In this document: positions 9,006-17,016 of the stretch, piece by piece | Position numbering within the stretch: the stretch's first letter is position 1 | Layout of the letters: each line of letters starts with the position of its first letter | NCBI RefSeq assembly: GCF_018326265.1 | Contig: NZ_AP023360.1 | Location: 1,913,501-1,977,500 of the forward strand | Reading direction: 5' to 3' | Source of the DNA: Catellatospora sp. IY07-71 | Lineage (GTDB): Bacteria; Actinomycetota; Actinomycetes; Mycobacteriales; Micromonosporaceae | DNA length: 64,000 nt | Translations under genes and position numbers: made by a program | Notes under the pieces: generated by a model | The model's database searches: none | What the model was told of the DNA's origin: nothing | What the model saw: the letters and a program-made list of their open reading frames with translations, nothing else

Positions 9006-9836
9006 GTGAGCAGCAGGGAGGCCGGGTTGACCTCGAGTATCGCGGCGGTGTGGAGTCATCGCAGCGTGCTTCGCCTGCTGGTGCAGCGCGACCTGACCGT
9101 CAAGTACCAGCAGTCCGTGCTGGGCTACCTGTGGTCGCTGATCGAGCCGCTGACCATGGCGGCGATCTACTACTTCATCTTCGGTGTGCTGTACGGCGGT
9201 GGCCGCGACGGCCTGAGCGGCACCGACTACATCATGTTCATCCTCTCCGGCATCTTCGCCTGGATGTGGGCGAACAGCGCGATCAGCGAGTCGACCACGG
9301 CACTCGTGTCGCAGGCTCGGATGATCACGACCATCAAGGTGCCCCGCGAGATCTTCCCGCTGGGCCGGGTGGTCGGCCGCTTCGCCGAGTACGTCGCCGG
9401 CCTGCCGATCCTGGTCCTCGGCGCGATCATCTTCAAGGCCGACTTCGGCTGGCACACCCTCTACGCGCTGCCGCTGGCCGTGCTCGTGCAGGCGATCTTC
9501 CTGGTGGGCATCTCGCTGCTGCTGTCGTCGCTGAACGTGATGCTGCGGGACGTGGAGCGCTTCATGCGCCTGGCGCTGCGCATCCTCTTCTACGCCGCGC
9601 CGATCATCTACCCGCTGAGCCAGGTCACCGGCTCGGACATGCCGCAGTGGGTGAAGATCGTCTACCAGGCGAACCCGCTGGTGGGCATCTTCCAGCTGCA
9701 CCACGCCGCCTGGTTCGCCAACGAATGGCCGTCGCCGGCGCTGCTGGCCGCCTCGATCGGCGGGAGCCTGCTGGTCTTCCTGTTCGGGTGGCTGATGTTC
9801 CGCAAGCTTGAGCCGTCGGTGCTGAAGGAGCTGTGA
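9006..9836 (+). CDS. Polysaccharide/teichoic acid ABC exporter, permease (TagG-like)
   Basis: This ABC-2 type permease moves lipid-linked glycopolymers across the membrane together with the ATPase encoded next. From GTG 9006 it has 276 residues with about six hydrophobic segments (for example AAIYYFIFGVLYGG, YIMFILSGIFAWMW, LPILVLGAIIF and a last helix near LLVFLFGWLMF). The cytoplasmic N-terminal stretch LVQRDLTVKYQQSVLGYLW is typical of TagG, Wzm and RfbA permeases. The start is uncertain: ATG 8955 is further upstream, while TTG 9027 has the best ribosome site (GGGAGG, 5-nt spacing). The gene overlaps the ATPase start by 4 nt. Confidence 0.9.
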   Translation: MSSREAGLTSSIAAVWSHRSVLRLLVQRDLTVKYQQSVLGYLWSLIEPLTMAAIYYFIFGVLYGGGRDGLSGTDYIMFILSGIFAWMWANSAISESTTALVSQARMITTIKVPREIFPLGRVVGRFAEYVAGLPILVLGAIIFKADFGWHTLYALPLAVLVQAIFLVGISLLLSSLNVMLRDVERFMRLALRILFYAAPIIYPLSQVTGSDMPQWVKIVYQANPLVGIFQLHHAAWFANEWPSPALLAASIGGSLLVFLFGWLMFRKLEPSVLKEL

Positions 9837-10591
9837 CCGTGTCCGACCCCATCATCAGCGCCCGCGGCCTAGGGGTCCGCTTCAGCAAGGGCCGCCGCCG
9901 CAACCTGCGGGTGCGCGAGATGCTCTTTTTCGGCAGCAAGCGCGACCCCAACAAGACCGAGGACAGCTTCTGGCCGCTGCGCGACCTGTCCTTCGACATC
10001 CGCCCCGGTGAGGCCGTCGGCATCATCGGCAAGAACGGCACTGGCAAGAGCACCCTGCTCAAGATGATCGCGGGCGTGCTCATCCCGGACGAGGGCACCG
10101 TCGAGGTGCACGGCAAGGTGGCCCCGCTGCTGGAGCTGTCGGCCGGCTTCTCCGGCGACCTGACCGGCCGCGAGAACGTGATGCTGGTCGGCGCCCTGCA
10201 CGGGATGAGCCAGAAGACGCTCAAGGCCAAGTTCGACGAGATCGTCGACTTCGCGGGCGAGCAGGTGGCGCGCTCCATCGACTCGCCGGTGCGGCACTAC
10301 TCCTCCGGCATGAAGGTGCGGCTCGGCTTCGCGGTGATCGCGCAGCTGTCCCACCCCATCCTGCTGGTCGACGAGGTGATGGCCGTCGGTGACGCCGAGT
10401 TCCGCAGAAAGTGCTACGGCACGATGGAGAAACTGCTGGCAGAAGGCCGCACGCTCGTCCTCGTGTCGCACAATGAAGGGGACCTCACCCGCTTCTGCAC
10501 GCGCGGGCTGTACATCAACGGCGGCCAGCTGACCGTCGACGGCACGGTGCAGGAAGCGCTCGACGCCTACAAGGGACTGGTTCGTACGTGA
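9833..10591 (+). CDS. Polysaccharide/teichoic acid ABC exporter, ATP-binding protein (TagH-like)
   Basis: The 252-residue ATPase powers the neighbouring permease. It shows Walker A GKNGTGKST (about residue 64), a Q-loop region with VAPLLELSAGFSGDLTGRENV, the signature YSSGMKVRLGFA and Walker B ILLVDEVMAVGD. The ALLELGAGF-like stretch and the MKVRLGFA signature are characteristic of the TagH/Wzt/KpsT group that exports surface glycans. There is no C-terminal carbohydrate-binding extension, as in short TagH or KpsT forms. It starts inside the permease stop and overlaps the next gene by 4 nt, so permease, ATPase and second TagF fusion form one tight operon. Confidence 0.93.
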   Translation: MTVSDPIISARGLGVRFSKGRRRNLRVREMLFFGSKRDPNKTEDSFWPLRDLSFDIRPGEAVGIIGKNGTGKSTLLKMIAGVLIPDEGTVEVHGKVAPLLELSAGFSGDLTGRENVMLVGALHGMSQKTLKAKFDEIVDFAGEQVARSIDSPVRHYSSGMKVRLGFAVIAQLSHPILLVDEVMAVGDAEFRRKCYGTMEKLLAEGRTLVLVSHNEGDLTRFCTRGLYINGGQLTVDGTVQEALDAYKGLVRT

Positions 10592-12762
10592 CACTGCTGA
10601 GCGTGGTCCTGCCCGCCTACCGCGTGCAGGGCTACCTCAGGCAGTGCCTCGACTCCATCCTCGACCAGGGCTTCGACGACGTCGAGGTGATCGCGGTCGA
10701 CGACCGTTCGCCCGACCACTGCGGCGAGATCCTCGACGAGTACGCCGCCCGCGACCCCCGGGTCACCGTGCTGCACCTGCCCGAGAACGTGGGCCTGGGC
10801 CACGCCCGCAACGCGGGCCTGGAACGGGCCACGGGCGAGTACGTCTGGTTCGTGGACAGCGACGACGCGCTCAAGCCGGGCTCGCTGGCGGCGATCGCGG
10901 CCCGGCTGCGGGTGGACCAGCCCGACGTGCTGATCGTCGACTTCGAGCGGTTGTGGCCGGTCGGCAAGGGCCGGCGCAGCGGCATGCGGCGGCAGCTCGC
11001 CCGCGAGCCCGGACCCGACGGGGTGGACATCACCGCCCGGCCGGTGCTGATCAAGACCATCCACACCGTGTGGAACAAGATCGTACGCCGCAACCTGCTG
11101 GTCAAGCTGGACCTGCGCTTCGGCGCCGGCTGGTACGAGGACGTCTCCTGGACGTACCCGCTCATGGCCGCCGCGGAGCGGATCTGCGTGCTGGAGCGCA
11201 ACTGCTACTCCTACCGGCAGCGCCGGGTAGGCGCGATCACCCGCACCCAGGACGCCCGGCACTTCGAGCTGTTCGACCACTGGGAGCGGGCCTGGCAGCT
11301 CATCGACGGGCTGGGGCCGCGCGCCGACGAGGTCCGCCCGCTGATCTTCGAGCGCATGATCTGGCACTGCATGACCGTGGTCGGCAACGACCACCGGCTG
11401 CCCCGGCGGCTGCGCCGGCGCTGCTTCCTGCGCATCGCCGACATGTTCGACCGCTACCTGCCGCCGGGTGGCTACGCCGAGCCGCCGGGCAAGGACGGCC
11501 TGCGCTACCGGCTGGTCGCGCGCCGGGCGTGGGTGCCGTACTGGCTGATGCGCTCGCTGACCCGGCTCGGGCGGCGCACCGCGGCACTGTCCCGGTCGGT
11601 GCGCGCGACAGCGCCCAAGGTCGCCGGGCGGCTGCGCAAGGGGCCCTCGGGCCTGTTCGGCCGCGCCTACTACGAACTCCAGCGGCTGCTCCCGGTCGAC
11701 GACCGGCTCGCCCTGTACGCGTCCTACTGGTATCGCGGGGTGTCCTGCAACCCGGCCGCCGTCTACCACGAGGCGCGGCGGCTGGCCCCGCACGTGCGCG
11801 GGGTGTGGCTGGTCCGGCCGGAGTCGGCGGACCGGATCACCGACGGCACGCCGGTGCTGCACGACGGCTCGCGCGCCGCGTTCCGGGCGCTCGCGCGCGC
11901 CCGCTTCCTGGTCAACAACGTGAACTTCCCGAACTACGTGCGCAAGCGCCGGGGCCAGGTCTATCTGCAGACCCACCACGGCACGCCGATCAAGACGATG
12001 GGCCTGGACCAGCAGTACCATCCGGCTGGCGCGGGCATGGACTTCGAGGCGATGCTGCGCCGCTGCGACGCGTGGGACTTCAGCGTCAGCGCGAACGCGT
12101 TCAGCACCGAGATGTGGGAGCGGTCGTACCCGTGCCGCTTCGAGGCGCTGGAGACCGGCTACCCGCGCAACGACCGGCTGGCCCGCGCGGACGCGGCCGA
12201 CGCGGCGGCGGCCCGTGCGGCGCTGGGCATCGCCCCGGACCGCGTGGTGGCGCTGTACGTGCCGACGTTCCGGCCGGAGCCGATGACGCTGCCCGCGTTC
12301 GACCCGCGGGCGGTGGCCGACGCGCTGGGCCCGCGCGGGCTGGTGCTGGTGCGCGGGCACTACCTGACCGAGGACCGCTTCCCCGACGGCGACCAGGTGC
12401 GCGACGTGTACGACCACCCGGTGGTCGAGGACCTCTACCTCGCCGCGGACGTGCTGATCAGCGACTACTCGTCGGCGGTGTTCGACTTCGCGGTGCTGGA
12501 CCGGCCGATCGTGCTCTACACCCCGGACTGGGACGAGTACCGCCGCAACCGGGGCGTGGTGTTCGACGTGGTCGCCCAGCCGCCGGGGCCGGTGGTCCGG
12601 GACCTCGGTGAGCTGGTGACGCTGCTGCGGGAGGGCCGCCAGGGCGAGGACGCGGCGCTGCGGCGGGCGTTCCGGGAGCGGTTCTGCGCCTGGGAGGACG
12701 GGCACGCCGCCGAGCGGGTGGTGCGCCGGGTGTTCCTGGGCGAGCGGGCGAACACCCGGTGA
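10588..12762 (+). CDS. Second GT2 glycosyltransferase-TagF fusion
   Basis: The 724-residue protein has the same architecture as the product of 4705-7440 but a shorter middle section. The N-terminal GT2 domain shows VVLPAYRVQGYLRQCLDSIL, VIAVDDRSPD and the DXD-type VDSDDALKPGS. The C-terminal glycerophosphotransferase part shows YLQTHHGTPIKTMG with the catalytic-type His pair, GYPRNDRL, YVPTFRP, RGHY, LISDYSSAVFDFAVLDRP and the RNRGVVFD segment. These match poly(polyol-phosphate) polymerases such as TagF/TarF more closely than the first fusion does. It overlaps the ATPase gene by 4 nt. The two fusions probably add different units or act at primer and polymer stages. Confidence 0.9.
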   Translation: MTLLSVVLPAYRVQGYLRQCLDSILDQGFDDVEVIAVDDRSPDHCGEILDEYAARDPRVTVLHLPENVGLGHARNAGLERATGEYVWFVDSDDALKPGSLAAIAARLRVDQPDVLIVDFERLWPVGKGRRSGMRRQLAREPGPDGVDITARPVLIKTIHTVWNKIVRRNLLVKLDLRFGAGWYEDVSWTYPLMAAAERICVLERNCYSYRQRRVGAITRTQDARHFELFDHWERAWQLIDGLGPRADEVRPLIFERMIWHCMTVVGNDHRLPRRLRRRCFLRIADMFDRYLPPGGYAEPPGKDGLRYRLVARRAWVPYWLMRSLTRLGRRTAALSRSVRATAPKVAGRLRKGPSGLFGRAYYELQRLLPVDDRLALYASYWYRGVSCNPAAVYHEARRLAPHVRGVWLVRPESADRITDGTPVLHDGSRAAFRALARARFLVNNVNFPNYVRKRRGQVYLQTHHGTPIKTMGLDQQYHPAGAGMDFEAMLRRCDAWDFSVSANAFSTEMWERSYPCRFEALETGYPRNDRLARADAADAAAARAALGIAPDRVVALYVPTFRPEPMTLPAFDPRAVADALGPRGLVLVRGHYLTEDRFPDGDQVRDVYDHPVVEDLYLAADVLISDYSSAVFDFAVLDRPIVLYTPDWDEYRRNRGVVFDVVAQPPGPVVRDLGELVTLLREGRQGEDAALRRAFRERFCAWEDGHAAERVVRRVFLGERANTR

Positions 12763-12801
12763 ACGTTTCCGAACGTGCCCTCTAGGGGCGTTTGTGCTGG
12801 G

Positions 12802-12807
12802 TAGGGT
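12802..12807 (+). promoter_or_regulatory. -10 hexamer TAGGGT for a probable leaderless pseH transcript
   Basis: TAGGGT lies six bases before the GTG at 12814, so transcription would start at or next to the initiation codon. Just upstream, at 12771-12792, AACGTGCCC and GGGGCGTTT form an imperfect inverted repeat around TCTA that could bind a regulator. Confidence 0.45.
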
Positions 12808-12813
12808 GTCCGC

Positions 12814-13365
12814 GTGCTCCGTTACGCGACACCTGAGGATCGTGACGAGGTGTTGCGCTGGCGCAACCACCCCCAGGTCCGCCGGGCCAGCCTGACCACC
12901 CACGTGATCGAACCGGCCGAGCATGCCGCCTGGTGGGACGCGGTCGCCCTGGACCCGCTGCGGCACGTGCTGGTCTTCGAATGGCGCGGACGCCCGTCCG
13001 GTGTGGTCATGTTCGACGGGCGCCGGGCGGCCGAACGCGGCGTGATCTGGGGCTTCTACCTCGACGTGGACGGTCTCACCGAGCGCGGCGAGCTGCTCCC
13101 GGCCTGGCTGGAGCTGGAGCGGGAGGCGGTGGACTTCGCCTTCGACACCCTCGGCGTGGACCGGCTCGGCGGCGAGACGCTGGCCTGGAACACCCCCGTG
13201 CTGCAGCTGCACCGCCGGTTCGGCTTCACCGCGACGCGGCGCTACGAGTGCGTGATCGACGGCGAGCCGCAGGAGGTCGTCTGGACGGAGCTGGCCGCCG
13301 CCGACCGGCGCGGCCCTCGTGGAACGGAACGGAGTGCGGCGCATGCCCACCATCAAGATCGGTGA
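12814..13365 (+). CDS. pseH: GNAT N-acetyltransferase, PseH-like (pseudaminic acid pathway)
   Basis: PseH acetylates the 4-amino group of UDP-4-amino-4,6-dideoxy-AltNAc with acetyl-CoA, the third step to pseudaminic acid. The 183-residue product opens with LRYATPEDRDEVLRWRNHPQVRRASL, typical of PseH/WecD-type GNAT proteins, and ends with the acyl-CoA fold segments GGETLAWNTPVLQLHRRFGF. The assignment rests on the family plus its place at the head of the Pse genes. Its 3' end overlaps pseI by 23 bp, so the last residues are probably unimportant. It appears to be transcribed as a leaderless message. Confidence 0.85.
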   Translation: MLRYATPEDRDEVLRWRNHPQVRRASLTTHVIEPAEHAAWWDAVALDPLRHVLVFEWRGRPSGVVMFDGRRAAERGVIWGFYLDVDGLTERGELLPAWLELEREAVDFAFDTLGVDRLGGETLAWNTPVLQLHRRFGFTATRRYECVIDGEPQEVVWTELAAADRRGPRGTERSAAHAHHQDR

Positions 13366-14392
13366 TCACCTCGTCGGGCCGGAGCACCGCCCGTTCGTCA
13401 TCGCGGAGATGTCGGGCAACCACAACGGTTCGCTCGACCGCGCCCTGCAGATCGTGGACGCGGTCGCCGCGAGCGGGGCGCAGGCGCTCAAGCTGCAGAC
13501 GTACACGCCGGACACGATCACGATCGACGTGGACGCGCCCGCGTTCCGCATCTCCGACGAGCACGGGCTGTGGGGCGGGGAGAACCTCTACGCCCTCTTC
13601 CAGCGCGCGCACACGCCGTACGAGTGGCACCCGGCGATCTTCGAGCGGGCCCGGCGGCGGGGGCTGACGGTGTTCTCCTCGCCGTTCGACCACACCGCGA
13701 TCGAGCTGCTGGAGTCGCTGCAGACGCCGGCTTACAAGATCGCCTCTTCGGAGCTGGTGGACCTGCCGCTGATCCGCCTGGCGGCGCGCACCGGCAAACC
13801 GATGATCATTTCAACGGGTATGGCCGACGTCGGCGACATCCACGCCGCCGTGGAGACCGCACGCGCCGCGGGCAACGACCAGATCGTCCTGCTGGCCTGC
13901 ACCGCCTCCTACCCGTCGCCGCCGCAGGACAGCAACCTGCGCTGCATCCCCGTGCTGGCGGAGGCTTTCGGCACCCAGGTCGGCCTGTCCGACCACACCA
14001 TGGGCATCGGCGTGCCGGTGGCCGCGGTGGCGCTGGGCGCGACCGTCATCGAGAAGCACGTGACCCTGGATCGGGCCGACGGCGGCGTCGACTCGGCCTT
14101 CTCCCTGGACCCGGGCGAGCTGGCCGCGCTGGTCGCCGAGAGCGAGCGGGCCTGGCAGGCGCTCGGCGGCACCCGGATCGGCCCGACCGACAGCGAGAAG
14201 GAGGGGCTGCGCTTCCGCCGCTCCCTCTACGTGGTCGCCGACGTGCAGGCCGGCGACCTGGTCACCGCCGACAACGTACGCTCCATCCGCCCCGCCGGCG
14301 GCCTGCCGCCCGTCGAGATCGACAACGTCCTGGGCCGCCGCTTCACCCGCCCCGCCACCAAGGGCACCCCCCTGACCTGGGACCTGGTTTAG
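13343..14392 (+). CDS. pseI: Pseudaminic acid synthase
   Basis: PseI condenses 2,4-diacetamido-2,4,6-trideoxy-L-altrose with phosphoenolpyruvate to give pseudaminic acid. The 349 residues have the NeuB TIM barrel (FVIAEMSGNHNGSLDRALQI, ALKLQTYTPDTITID, YKIASSEL, ISTGMAD, LSDHTMGIGVPVAAVALGA, VIEKHVTLDR) and a C-terminal SAF/antifreeze-like domain from about residue 290 (RRSLYVVADVQAGD). The stretch ending LDRADGGVDSAFSLDP fits the Pse/Leg synthases better than sialic acid synthases. ATG 13343 is chosen because GGAG lies 8 nt upstream; GTG 13319 is in frame but deeper inside pseH. Confidence 0.92.
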   Translation: MPTIKIGDHLVGPEHRPFVIAEMSGNHNGSLDRALQIVDAVAASGAQALKLQTYTPDTITIDVDAPAFRISDEHGLWGGENLYALFQRAHTPYEWHPAIFERARRRGLTVFSSPFDHTAIELLESLQTPAYKIASSELVDLPLIRLAARTGKPMIISTGMADVGDIHAAVETARAAGNDQIVLLACTASYPSPPQDSNLRCIPVLAEAFGTQVGLSDHTMGIGVPVAAVALGATVIEKHVTLDRADGGVDSAFSLDPGELAALVAESERAWQALGGTRIGPTDSEKEGLRFRRSLYVVADVQAGDLVTADNVRSIRPAGGLPPVEIDNVLGRRFTRPATKGTPLTWDLV

Positions 14393-14408
14393 CCCCGTCG
14401 GCCAGGCG

Positions 14409-14473
14409 ATGATCGCGAGTTCGTGTCGAAACCTGTGGTCCAGCCGCACATTCCGACACGAGATCGCGATCAT
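14409..14473. repeat. Interspersed palindrome, copy 1
   Basis: The arms ATGATCGCGAGTTCGTGTCG and, in complement, ATGATCGCGATCTCGTGTCG run on into AAACCTGTGG and GAATGTGCGG around a 5-nt loop. The same arm core (GATCGC, TCGTGTC, TGyGG) recurs at 22904-22964 and 25223-25283. It lies 17 bp after the pseI stop. Confidence 0.8.
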
Positions 14474-14541
14474 GGCGCGGGGGGCGGTGGCGCGGCGGGG
14501 GCGGTGGGGCGTGGCCGCGCGGGGCGGGGGATTGGTGGGAC

Positions 14542-14589
14542 GGATTCTGGGCTTTTCGCGGCGGGGGTGCCGGGAAAGGCCCAGAATTC
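14542..14589. terminator. Imperfect hairpin, possible terminator of pseH-pseI
   Basis: GGATTCTGGGCTTTTC faces GAAAGGCCCAGAATTC across a short GC-rich centre, and TTTGTAT follows. It is a plausible factor-independent terminator or a stable element before the pseB leader. Confidence 0.45.
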
Positions 14590-14847
14590 TTTGTATCGCG
14601 TCCCTCGGGGACGCCATTCGCCGGTCTAGTTAACCGGTTCTATAAGTGCGCGGCGCGTGCTGTTAACGCGCTGTTCGACATCGTGGAAACGATCCTCGAT
14701 CATCCGTGTTGAACACTGGGGAAACTTCGCATTGCAAGCGTATCCAGGCGCTGGATCTGCGATTATGTTGGCACGGCACCGGATTCTCACCGGCCGCCTG
14801 GCACCTTTCTCGTCGGGCGATATCCATTGACGTGCAAGGAGCGACAA

Positions 14848-15831
14848 GTGAGTGTGCTGCGGGGTTCGTCCATTCTGATCACCGGTGGCACGGGATCGTT
14901 CGGCAAGGCGTTTCTGCGGTACGCGCTGGACCACCTGGAGCCGAAGCGGCTCGTGGTCATCTCGCGGGACGAGCTGAAGCAGTACGAGGTCCGCCAGATG
15001 TTCGGCAACGACGAGCGGCTGCGCTGGTTCATCGGCGACGTGCGCGACCGCGAGCGGCTGACCCGGGCGATGCACAACGTCGACTACGTGGTGCACGCGG
15101 CGGCGCTCAAGCAGGTGGACACGGCCGAGTACAACCCCTTCGAGTTCGTGCGCACCAACGTCGGCGGCTCGCAGAACGTCATCGAGGCCGCGATCGACAA
15201 CGGGGTGCAGAAGGTCGTCGCCCTGTCCACCGATAAGGCGTCCAGCCCGATCAACCTGTACGGCGCGACCAAGCTCGTCGCCGACAAGCTGTTCATCTCG
15301 GCCAACCACTACGCCGCCAACCACCCGACCCGCTTCTCGGTGGTGCGCTACGGCAACGTGATGGGCAGCCGCGGCTCGGTGGTGCCGCTGTTCAAGCAGC
15401 TCCAGGCCGAGGGCCAGAGCCTGCCGGTGACCGACAAGCGGATGACCCGCTTCTGGATCACCCTGGAGGCGGCGGTGAAGTTCGTCGTCGACTCGTTCGA
15501 CCTGATGAACGGCGGCGAGCTGTACGTGCCGCGCATCCCGAGCATGCGCATCCTGGACCTGGTCGAGGCCGTCGCGCCCGGCGCACCGATCCACGAGATC
15601 GGCATCCGCCCCGGCGAGAAGCTGCACGAGGAGATGATCGCCCTCGGCGACGCCCACCGGACCCTGCGCCTGGCCGACCGGTACGTGGTGCAGCCGACGA
15701 TCGCCGAGTGGGGCTACGTCCCGCCGGCCGACGGGGCGACGGTGCCGGAGGACTTCAACTACCGCTCCGACAACAACGACATGTGGCTCGGCGTCGACGA
15801 GATGCGCGACCTGCTCGGCGCCGACGCCTGA
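14848..15831 (+). CDS. pseB: UDP-N-acetylglucosamine 4,6-dehydratase (inverting)
   Basis: PseB starts the pathway by converting UDP-GlcNAc to UDP-2-acetamido-2,6-dideoxy-L-arabino-hexos-4-ulose. The 327-residue SDR protein shows the NADP-binding ILITGGTGSFGKAFLRYAL, FIGDVRDRERL, VHAAALKQVDTAEYNP, LSTDKASSPINLYGATK with the Tyr-x3-Lys pair, and VVRYGNVMGSRGSV. These are hallmarks of the soluble short dehydratases (FlaA1/PseB type) rather than the membrane forms. GTG 14848 is chosen because AAGGAG sits six bases upstream; a TTG at 14827 is in frame but poorly placed. The spacing to pseC is 29 bp. Confidence 0.94.
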   Translation: MSVLRGSSILITGGTGSFGKAFLRYALDHLEPKRLVVISRDELKQYEVRQMFGNDERLRWFIGDVRDRERLTRAMHNVDYVVHAAALKQVDTAEYNPFEFVRTNVGGSQNVIEAAIDNGVQKVVALSTDKASSPINLYGATKLVADKLFISANHYAANHPTRFSVVRYGNVMGSRGSVVPLFKQLQAEGQSLPVTDKRMTRFWITLEAAVKFVVDSFDLMNGGELYVPRIPSMRILDLVEAVAPGAPIHEIGIRPGEKLHEEMIALGDAHRTLRLADRYVVQPTIAEWGYVPPADGATVPEDFNYRSDNNDMWLGVDEMRDLLGADA

Positions 15832-15860
15832 CGGCCGCCCTCGGGCGAGAGGAAGGAACC

Positions 15861-16985
15861 ATGCTTCCCTACGGACGGCAGTCGATCACCGACGCGGACG
15901 TGGCCGCGGTCGCCGAGGTGCTGCGCGGTGACTGGCTCACCACCGGCCCGCAGGTCACCGCGTTCGAGGAGGATCTCGCCGGGTGGACCGGCGGGGCGCC
16001 CTGCGCGGTGGTCAGCAACGGCACGGCGGCGCTGCACACGGCGTACGCGGCGGCGGGCATCGGGCCCGGCCACGAGGTGGTCACCACGCCGATGACCTTC
16101 GTGGCGACCGCCTCCACCGCGATCGCGCACGGCGCCACCGTGGTCTTCGCCGACGTGGAGGAGGACACGGCCAACCTGGACGCGGCCGCGGCAGCCGCCG
16201 CGGTGACCTCGCGCACCCGGGTGATCACCGCGGTGGACTACGCCGGGCACCCCGCCGAGTACGACGACCTGCGCAAGGTCGCCGACGACGCGGAAGCGCT
16301 GCTGATCGCCGACGCGGCGCACGCCATCGGCTCGGTGTACCGGGACCGCCCGGTCGGCTCGCTGGCCGACCTGACCACGTTCTCGTTCTTCCCGACCAAG
16401 AACCTGACCACGGCCGAGGGCGGCGCGGTCGCCGCGGCCGATCCGGCCCGGCTCACGGCGGCGAAGCGGTTCCGCGGCATCGGCATGGTGCGCGAGCGCG
16501 ACGAACTGCGCGAGCCCGACGAGGGCGGCTGGCACCAGGAGGTGCACACGTTCGGGCTGAACTACCGGCTGCCCGACGTGCTGTGCGCGCTGGGCCGCAG
16601 CCAGCTGCGCCGGCTCGGCGCGTTCAAGGCGCGCCGGACGGAGCTGACCGCCCGCTACAACGAGGCCCTGGCCGGGGTGCCCGGCCTGCGTACGCCGCCG
16701 CAGCGGGCCTGGGTCGATCCGGCCTGGCACCTCTACCCGGTGCGGGTGCTGGACGGCCGCCGCCGGGAGGTCTACGACCGGCTGCGCGCCGCGGGCATCG
16801 GCGTGCAGGTCAACTACATCCCGGTGTACTGGCACCCGGTCTTCGCCGATCTCGGCTACCGCCGGGGCATGTGCCCCAACGCCGAGCGCTTCTACGCCGA
16901 GGAGCTGTCGCTCCCGCTCTTCCCGGACCTCACCGACGCCGACCAGGACCGCGTGATCGACACGCTGGTCACGGCGCTGCGCTAG
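15861..16985 (+). CDS. pseC: PLP-dependent aminotransferase, PseC (UDP-4-keto sugar C4 aminotransferase)
   Basis: PseC transfers an amino group from glutamate to C4 of the PseB product. The 374-residue DegT/DnrJ/EryC1 enzyme begins at ATG 15861 after GAGAGGAAGGAACC. It shows LPYGRQSITDADVAAVAEVL, TTGPQVTAFEEDLA, SNGTAALHTAYAA, TTPMTFVATASTA, the PLP-phosphate region IADAAHAIG, and the Schiff-base lysine in FSFFPTKNLTTAEGGAV (about residue 182). The closing PVYWHPVFADLGYRRGMCPNAE is typical of PseC. Directly downstream of pseB, it is assigned by sequence and context together. Confidence 0.93.
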   Translation: MLPYGRQSITDADVAAVAEVLRGDWLTTGPQVTAFEEDLAGWTGGAPCAVVSNGTAALHTAYAAAGIGPGHEVVTTPMTFVATASTAIAHGATVVFADVEEDTANLDAAAAAAAVTSRTRVITAVDYAGHPAEYDDLRKVADDAEALLIADAAHAIGSVYRDRPVGSLADLTTFSFFPTKNLTTAEGGAVAAADPARLTAAKRFRGIGMVRERDELREPDEGGWHQEVHTFGLNYRLPDVLCALGRSQLRRLGAFKARRTELTARYNEALAGVPGLRTPPQRAWVDPAWHLYPVRVLDGRRREVYDRLRAAGIGVQVNYIPVYWHPVFADLGYRRGMCPNAERFYAEELSLPLFPDLTDADQDRVIDTLVTALR

Positions 16986-17016
16986 GCCGATCCGACCCCT
17001 CTCCACAGGACGACTC

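Larger units (their letters stand above)
14393..14847. other. 455-bp non-coding interval between pseI and pseB
   Basis: No convincing gene is seen here. The left half holds copy 1 of the three-copy palindrome (14409-14473) and a second hairpin (14542-14589). The right part, from about 14625, is less GC-rich than its surroundings and contains stretches such as GTTCTATAAG and GTTGAACACTGGGGAAAC, so it probably carries the pseB promoter and a long leader. A strong ribosome site, AAGGAG at 14836-14841, ends the interval. Confidence 0.6.
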
